Below are positions 60,713 through 64,000 of a stretch of 64,000 nucleotides of DNA, piece after piece (position 1 is the stretch's first letter; every line of letters starts with the position of its first letter). The stretch is taken from the NCBI RefSeq assembly GCF_900460955.1, contig NZ_UFUW01000001.1, forward strand, positions 558,001 through 622,000, given 5' to 3'. The notes beneath the pieces were generated by a model that was given only the letters and a program-made list of their open reading frames with translations, made no database searches and was not told where the DNA came from. A program made the translations under genes and the position numbers. This DNA is from Cardiobacterium valvarum. Lineage in GTDB: Bacteria > Pseudomonadota > Gammaproteobacteria > Cardiobacteriales > Cardiobacteriaceae.

Positions 60713-61801
60713 TCATGCCGGATAGAGGGCGCCGAGGATGCGCGGTTGGCCGCCTGTGGTTGCGGCGAGGGCCAGCGGGCGGCGTTGGATGAATTGTGCG
60801 GCGAGCCAGGCAAAGCCTGCTGCTTCCAGTGCCTGAGTCGGAATAGGGCAGGGGGTGCAGCGATAGCCGTGCGTGGCAAGGTGGGTATTGATGCGCTCGA
60901 CCAAAAAGGCATTCTTGGCGCCGCCGCCGGCAAGGATGATTTCTCCGCCTGTCGGCCGGGCAAGGATGGCATCACTGATGCTGCGCGCGGTGAGTTCGAG
61001 CAGGGTGCGCTGCACGTCTGCCGCCGCTTCAATGCCGAGCAGATGGCGATTGAGCCAGTCGTGATGGAAATGGTCGCGGCCGCTGCTTTTCGGCGGTGGG
61101 CGGTGGAAATACGGGTCAGCGAGGAAGCGGGCGAGCAGGTCGGGCAGGAGAGTGCCGCTGCGCGCCCAGTCGCCGTCGGCATCAAAGGGCAGGCCGCGAT
61201 GAGTCTGTATCCAGCCATCCATGAGGCTGTTACCGGGGCCGGTGTCGTAGCCGCTGCTGCCTTGTGCGGTGAGCAGGCTGATATTGGCGATGCCGCCGAT
61301 ATTGATGATGGTGCCGCGTTCTAGGCCGAGCAGGCCACGCTGGAAGAGTGGTGCAAGCGGCGCACCTTGACCGCCGGAGGCGATGTCGCGGCTGCGGAAA
61401 TCGGCGATGGTGTCGATACCGCTCTGTTCGGCGAGGCGGGCGGGGTTTTGCAGTTGGATGGTGTAGGGCGGATCGTGATCGGGTTCGTGCCGCAGGGTTT
61501 GGCCGTGGGCACCAATGGCGGTGATGGCGGCGGCATCCAGGCCGGTTTCCCGGAGCAGGGCAGCGACGGCAGCGGCACTTGCGGCGGCATGTTCCCAGGC
61601 GGCGACAGCGGCGCGATGCAGTTCGTTGTCGCCCGGCTGATAGAGGGCGTAGAGCGCGGCGCGCAGGGCAGGCGGCATGGGTTGCTCGCTGTGGGCGAGG
61701 TAGGTGTAATGGTCGCCGTCGGCGCGGATGAGCGCGGCGTCGATGCCGTCGAGACTGGTACCAGTCATGATGCCGATGTAGTAGTGGGTCGTCGTGGTCA
61801 T
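60713..61801 (-). CDS. anmK: Anhydro-N-acetylmuramic acid kinase
   Basis: Phosphorylates and opens 1,6-anhydro-MurNAc from cell-wall turnover. 362 residues. N-terminal IGIMTGTSLDGIDAALI (the GTSxDGxD motif), phosphate-binding region INIGGIANIS, catalytic core DTGPGNSLMDGW and ADIRSRD-type segment DTIADFRSRDIASGGQGAPLAP all present. A terminator (61811-61834) separates it from the upstream lipoprotein gene, so it may have its own promoter in that short gap. Confidence 0.95.
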   Translation of the reverse strand: MTTTTHYYIGIMTGTSLDGIDAALIRADGDHYTYLAHSEQPMPPALRAALYALYQPGDNELHRAAVAAWEHAAASAAAVAALLRETGLDAAAITAIGAHGQTLRHEPDHDPPYTIQLQNPARLAEQSGIDTIADFRSRDIASGGQGAPLAPLFQRGLLGLERGTIINIGGIANISLLTAQGSSGYDTGPGNSLMDGWIQTHRGLPFDADGDWARSGTLLPDLLARFLADPYFHRPPPKSSGRDHFHHDWLNRHLLGIEAAADVQRTLLELTARSISDAILARPTGGEIILAGGGAKNAFLVERINTHLATHGYRCTPCPIPTQALEAAGFAWLAAQFIQRRPLALAATTGGQPRILGALYPA

Positions 61802-61810
61802 AAGCGTGAA

Positions 61811-61836
61811 AAAAGCCCGCTTATGCGGGCTTTTGG
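61811..61836 (-). terminator. Terminator between the Ala-rich lipoprotein gene and anmK
   Basis: AAAAGCCCGC / GCGGGCTTTT stem with a 4-base loop, T-run on the minus strand; 14-38 bases after the lipoprotein stop. Confidence 0.85.
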
Positions 61837-61849
61837 TGGTGATGGCGGA

Positions 61850-62275
61850 TTATTTGCCGCTTTCTGCCGGAGCAGCTTCGGCAGGTTTTTCCGCAGCAGC
61901 CGGCGCGGTGACTTCGGCGACACTGCTGGCGGCTTCGTGAACGTGTGCCTTGGCGGCATCAACGGCTTCACCCGCTTTTTCTTTCACGGCTTCACCGGCG
62001 GCAGCGGCTTTATCGGCGGCTTCGGTAGCGACTTCTTTCGCCTTGTCGGCAGCTTCACCCACTTTTTCTTTCACGGCTTCACCAGCGGCAGCAGCTTTGT
62101 CGGCGGCTTCACTGGCAGCTTCTTTTGCCTTGTCGGTCGCCGCAGCGGCGGTTTCTTTCATGTCTTTGGCAGCAGAAGCGGCGGCTTCTTTGCTCTTGTC
62201 TTTGGTTTCGTCCGAGCAGGCGGTCAAAACACCGGCAGCAGTCAAAGCAGCCAAAAGGAGTGCGCGCATTGTCAT
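61850..62275 (-). CDS. Ala/Lys/Glu-rich lipoprotein with LEA-like repeats
   Basis: 141 residues. The signal peptide has lipobox VLTAC (C20). The mature part is an almost continuous amphipathic helix with a repeated unit EAADKAAAAGEAVKEK (twice) and shorter KAKE(A/V)A segments, like late-embryogenesis-abundant proteins or the E. coli Lpp/YqjD-type coiled coils. It ends in a Pro/Ala-rich tail (APAAAEKPAEAAPAESGK). Probably anchored in the outer or inner membrane, acting as a spacer or stress protector; that is inference. GAGG lies 8 bases before ATG 62275. Confidence 0.72.
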   Translation of the reverse strand: MTMRALLLAALTAAGVLTACSDETKDKSKEAAASAAKDMKETAAAATDKAKEAASEAADKAAAAGEAVKEKVGEAADKAKEVATEAADKAAAAGEAVKEKAGEAVDAAKAHVHEAASSVAEVTAPAAAEKPAEAAPAESGK

Positions 62276-62425
62276 AATAAGTACCTCGTTTGTTTAAGGA
62301 AGGAATCGGGGCGCAGTATAGTCATCTGTTGTAATGGCACAACATACGTTCAGGTAATGTTTGCCCCATCCCGCATACTCTCGGCAAAAGCGCCTGATCG
62401 GCACGGCTTTCCCGGAGCACCGCTA

Positions 62426-62431
62426 TATAAT
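62426..62431 (+). promoter_or_regulatory. -10-like element before the PPDK_N gene
   Basis: TATAAT 34 bases before the ATG at 62466; the -35 is poor. The 62276-62465 divergent region shows no dispersed repeat copy. Confidence 0.4.
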
Positions 62432-62465
62432 CCCCGCTTCATCCGCAACCCATAAGGACATCTCC

Positions 62466-64000
62466 ATGCTGCTCGCATTCACCGCCCCCGAAGCGCTTGA
62501 TGTCGCCCGCGTTGGTGGCAAAGGCTTTGGCCTTGCTCGTGCCACTCAGGCCGGACTGCCCGTACCTGACGGCGTCATCCTGCCGACCGACGCTTATCGC
62601 GCTTGGTTCGTCCCCTATCAGGCGCAGGTTGCCGCCCTGCTCGCCGCAAACCGCGACGCGCAGGCACAAAGCGCCGCCATCACCGCCTACCTTGCCACCC
62701 AACCCCTGCCGGACGTGCTCACCGCGCAACTCAACGTCCTGCAAACTGCCCATTCTGAACGCTATTTTGCGGTGCGCTCCTCCGGCAGCGCCGAAGACCT
62801 GCCCGGCGCCGCCTTTGCCGGCTTGCACGACACCCTGCTCAACGTGCATGGCGTGGATGCCCTTGCTGCCGCCGTCAAACAATGCTGGCTCAGCTTGTGG
62901 AATGCCGAAGTCCTGCCTTACCGCGAGCGTCTCGGTGTGGCACATGAAAGCGCGGCAATGGCGGTTGTCATCCAGCAAATGGTGGATGTGGCGGCAGACA
63001 GTGCGGCGGGCGTCGCTTTCTCCATTGACCCCGTGCGCGGCGACCTTAACACCGTACTCATCAATGCCGCCTTCGGCCTCGGCGAAACCGTCGTCGCCGG
63101 TGAAGCCCCGGTGGACGAATACCGCGTGGATAAAAACGGCAGCGTCAGCAGCCAGAGCATCGCCGCCAAACCGCAGGCGCTCACCCGCGCAGGCGCCATC
63201 GACCTGCCGCCTGTGCAGCAGACACGTCCGGTCATCAAACCCGTGCAGGCGGCGCAAATCGCCGTACTGGCGCGCCAGGCCGAAGCCCACTTCGGCTTTC
63301 CGCAGGATATCGAATGGGCCTACGAAGGCAGCTCGCTCTACCTCCTGCAATCGCGCCCTATCACCCGCTTCGCACCGCGCTGGACGCGGGATGAATCCGC
63401 CGAACGCTTCCCCAACCCCGTCACCCCGCTCACCTGGGAACTCTGCGCAGCAGGCTTCCACCAGTCGCTCAACTACTCCTTTGCGCTGATGGGGCTGCCG
63501 CCGCTGCACGACCCGTGGTTCAGCAAAAAAGACGGCTATATCTACGGCAACCAGAACGCTGTGGGCGTCTATGCCGGGCGATTGCCGCTCGCGCCGCTGC
63601 GCAACACCGCCAGCCTCAACACCTTCATCGAAAACGGCGGTCTTGCGCGCTACACCTGGATCAGCGAACTGCCGACCCGCTGGATGAACGACCTTGACCA
63701 CTACCTGCTCGAGCTCGGTCGCTACAACGCTATCGACTACACCGGCAAAACCCTCGCCGAAAGCTGGCGCATCCTGCAAGACATTAACGACCTCGGCACT
63801 GCCTACTTTCTGCCAAATATCGCCATCTCGCTCACGCAAACCCTGCTCTACCGCGTCCTGCGTCACGTCCTTGACCTGCTCGAACCCGCCAGTGCCCAAG
63901 ACACCTTCGATCGCCTCATCAGCGTCGTCGAAACCAAAACCGGTGCCGTCAACCGCGCCATGTGGCAACTCTCACGCCGCCTGCGTGCCCATCCCGAACT
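62466..64000 (+). CDS. PEP/pyruvate-binding (PPDK_N) enzyme, 3' end outside window; rifampin phosphotransferase/PEP synthase family
   Basis: Open from ATG 62466 to the window end (511 codons visible). N-terminal ATP-grasp-like domain: VGGKGFGLARATQAGLPVPDGVIL, AVRSSGSAEDLPGAAFAGLHDTLLNV, GVAFSIDPVRGD and INAAFGLGETVVAGEAPVDEY, ending DIEWAYEGSSLYLLQSRPIT at about residue 300. After that no PEP-utiliser His domain appears up to residue 511; instead a helical middle domain begins ERFPNPVTPLTWE. This ordering is that of rifampin phosphotransferase-type enzymes, whereas E. coli PpsA has the His domain earlier. The true reaction is unknown; the C-terminal His domain is expected beyond the edge. 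Confidence 0.8.
   Translation, partial: MLLAFTAPEALDVARVGGKGFGLARATQAGLPVPDGVILPTDAYRAWFVPYQAQVAALLAANRDAQAQSAAITAYLATQPLPDVLTAQLNVLQTAHSERYFAVRSSGSAEDLPGAAFAGLHDTLLNVHGVDALAAAVKQCWLSLWNAEVLPYRERLGVAHESAAMAVVIQQMVDVAADSAAGVAFSIDPVRGDLNTVLINAAFGLGETVVAGEAPVDEYRVDKNGSVSSQSIAAKPQALTRAGAIDLPPVQQTRPVIKPVQAAQIAVLARQAEAHFGFPQDIEWAYEGSSLYLLQSRPITRFAPRWTRDESAERFPNPVTPLTWELCAAGFHQSLNYSFALMGLPPLHDPWFSKKDGYIYGNQNAVGVYAGRLPLAPLRNTASLNTFIENGGLARYTWISELPTRWMNDLDHYLLELGRYNAIDYTGKTLAESWRILQDINDLGTAYFLPNIAISLTQTLLYRVLRHVLDLLEPASAQDTFDRLISVVETKTGAVNRAMWQLSRRLRAHPE

Overview
The window looks like chromosome of a GC-rich gammaproteobacterium (about 60% G+C by eye), most likely Cardiobacteriaceae, and Cardiobacterium is my best guess. 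The guess rests on family content (RapZ, type-I NirK, CcoG/FixH, Dcu transporter, FumC, class HTS homoserine succinyltransferase, an aryl-polyene-type gene set) and on the unusual repeats, not on any database match. No rRNA, tRNA, prophage or CRISPR array was seen.

Layout. 1-3.0 kb (+): 3' part of metA, an alpha/beta hydrolase, a small lipoprotein and a DUF2262 protein. 3.2-16.8 kb (-): a hexuronate/aldonate catabolic region (TRAP transporter dctPQM, a zinc alcohol dehydrogenase, uxuA, uxuB, kdgK, eda). It is interleaved with secreted proteins: three DUF4189-like paralogues, two copies of a 56-residue lipoprotein, a DUF1176 protein and another lipoprotein. One two-gene unit (lipoprotein plus DUF4189-like) is tandemly duplicated. 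17-22 kb: NAD(P)H oxidoreductase and esterase divergent from an HxlR regulator, a DUF2157/GDYXXLXY membrane pair, OsmC, SnoaL-like protein. 22-29.8 kb: speA, a hicB remnant, grxB-rapZ, fumC, a dcu transporter and a lone ccmA. 30-43 kb: a carnitine-acyltransferase-like protein, a very large alpha-2-macroglobulin, dtd, pyrB-glnB, a TbpB-like surface lipoprotein, DUF1963, TauE/SafE, icd. 43.6-46.6 kb (-): polar amino-acid ABC transporter without a binding protein. 47-53.9 kb (-): half of an aryl polyene (APE) biosynthesis cluster, interrupted by a REP-associated transposase (RAYT). 54-60 kb: Gcr-family membrane protein, FNR-controlled nirK, a candidate CsrB/RsmY-like sRNA, ccoG-fixH. 60-64 kb: a 16-unit minisatellite, anmK, an LEA-like lipoprotein, and the 5' part of a PEP/pyruvate-binding (PPDK_N) enzyme.

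How the genes work together. UxuB, UxuA, KdgK and Eda form the route fructuronate -> mannonate -> KDG -> KDPG -> pyruvate + G3P, with the TRAP system as the likely importer and the extra dehydrogenase as a likely second entry point. FumC and Dcu fit fumarate/succinate exchange in oxygen-poor growth. NirK, CcoG and FixH point to nitrite reduction and cbb3 oxidase assembly under low oxygen. The APE genes encode ACPs, acyl-ACP ligase/dehydratase, acyltransferases, a glycosyltransferase and a thioesterase for a membrane-anchored polyene, but the core ketosynthases, ketoreductase and exporter are not in this window.

Most striking structure. A short repeat family with a CCGC-TTG-GCGG mini-hairpin core occurs at more than a dozen intergenic sites, singly or as 25-, 27- or 35-bp tandem arrays. 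Every copy I found lies 3' of at least one gene, and none lies between divergent genes. A second set, of REP-type palindromes, pairs with the RAYT gene.
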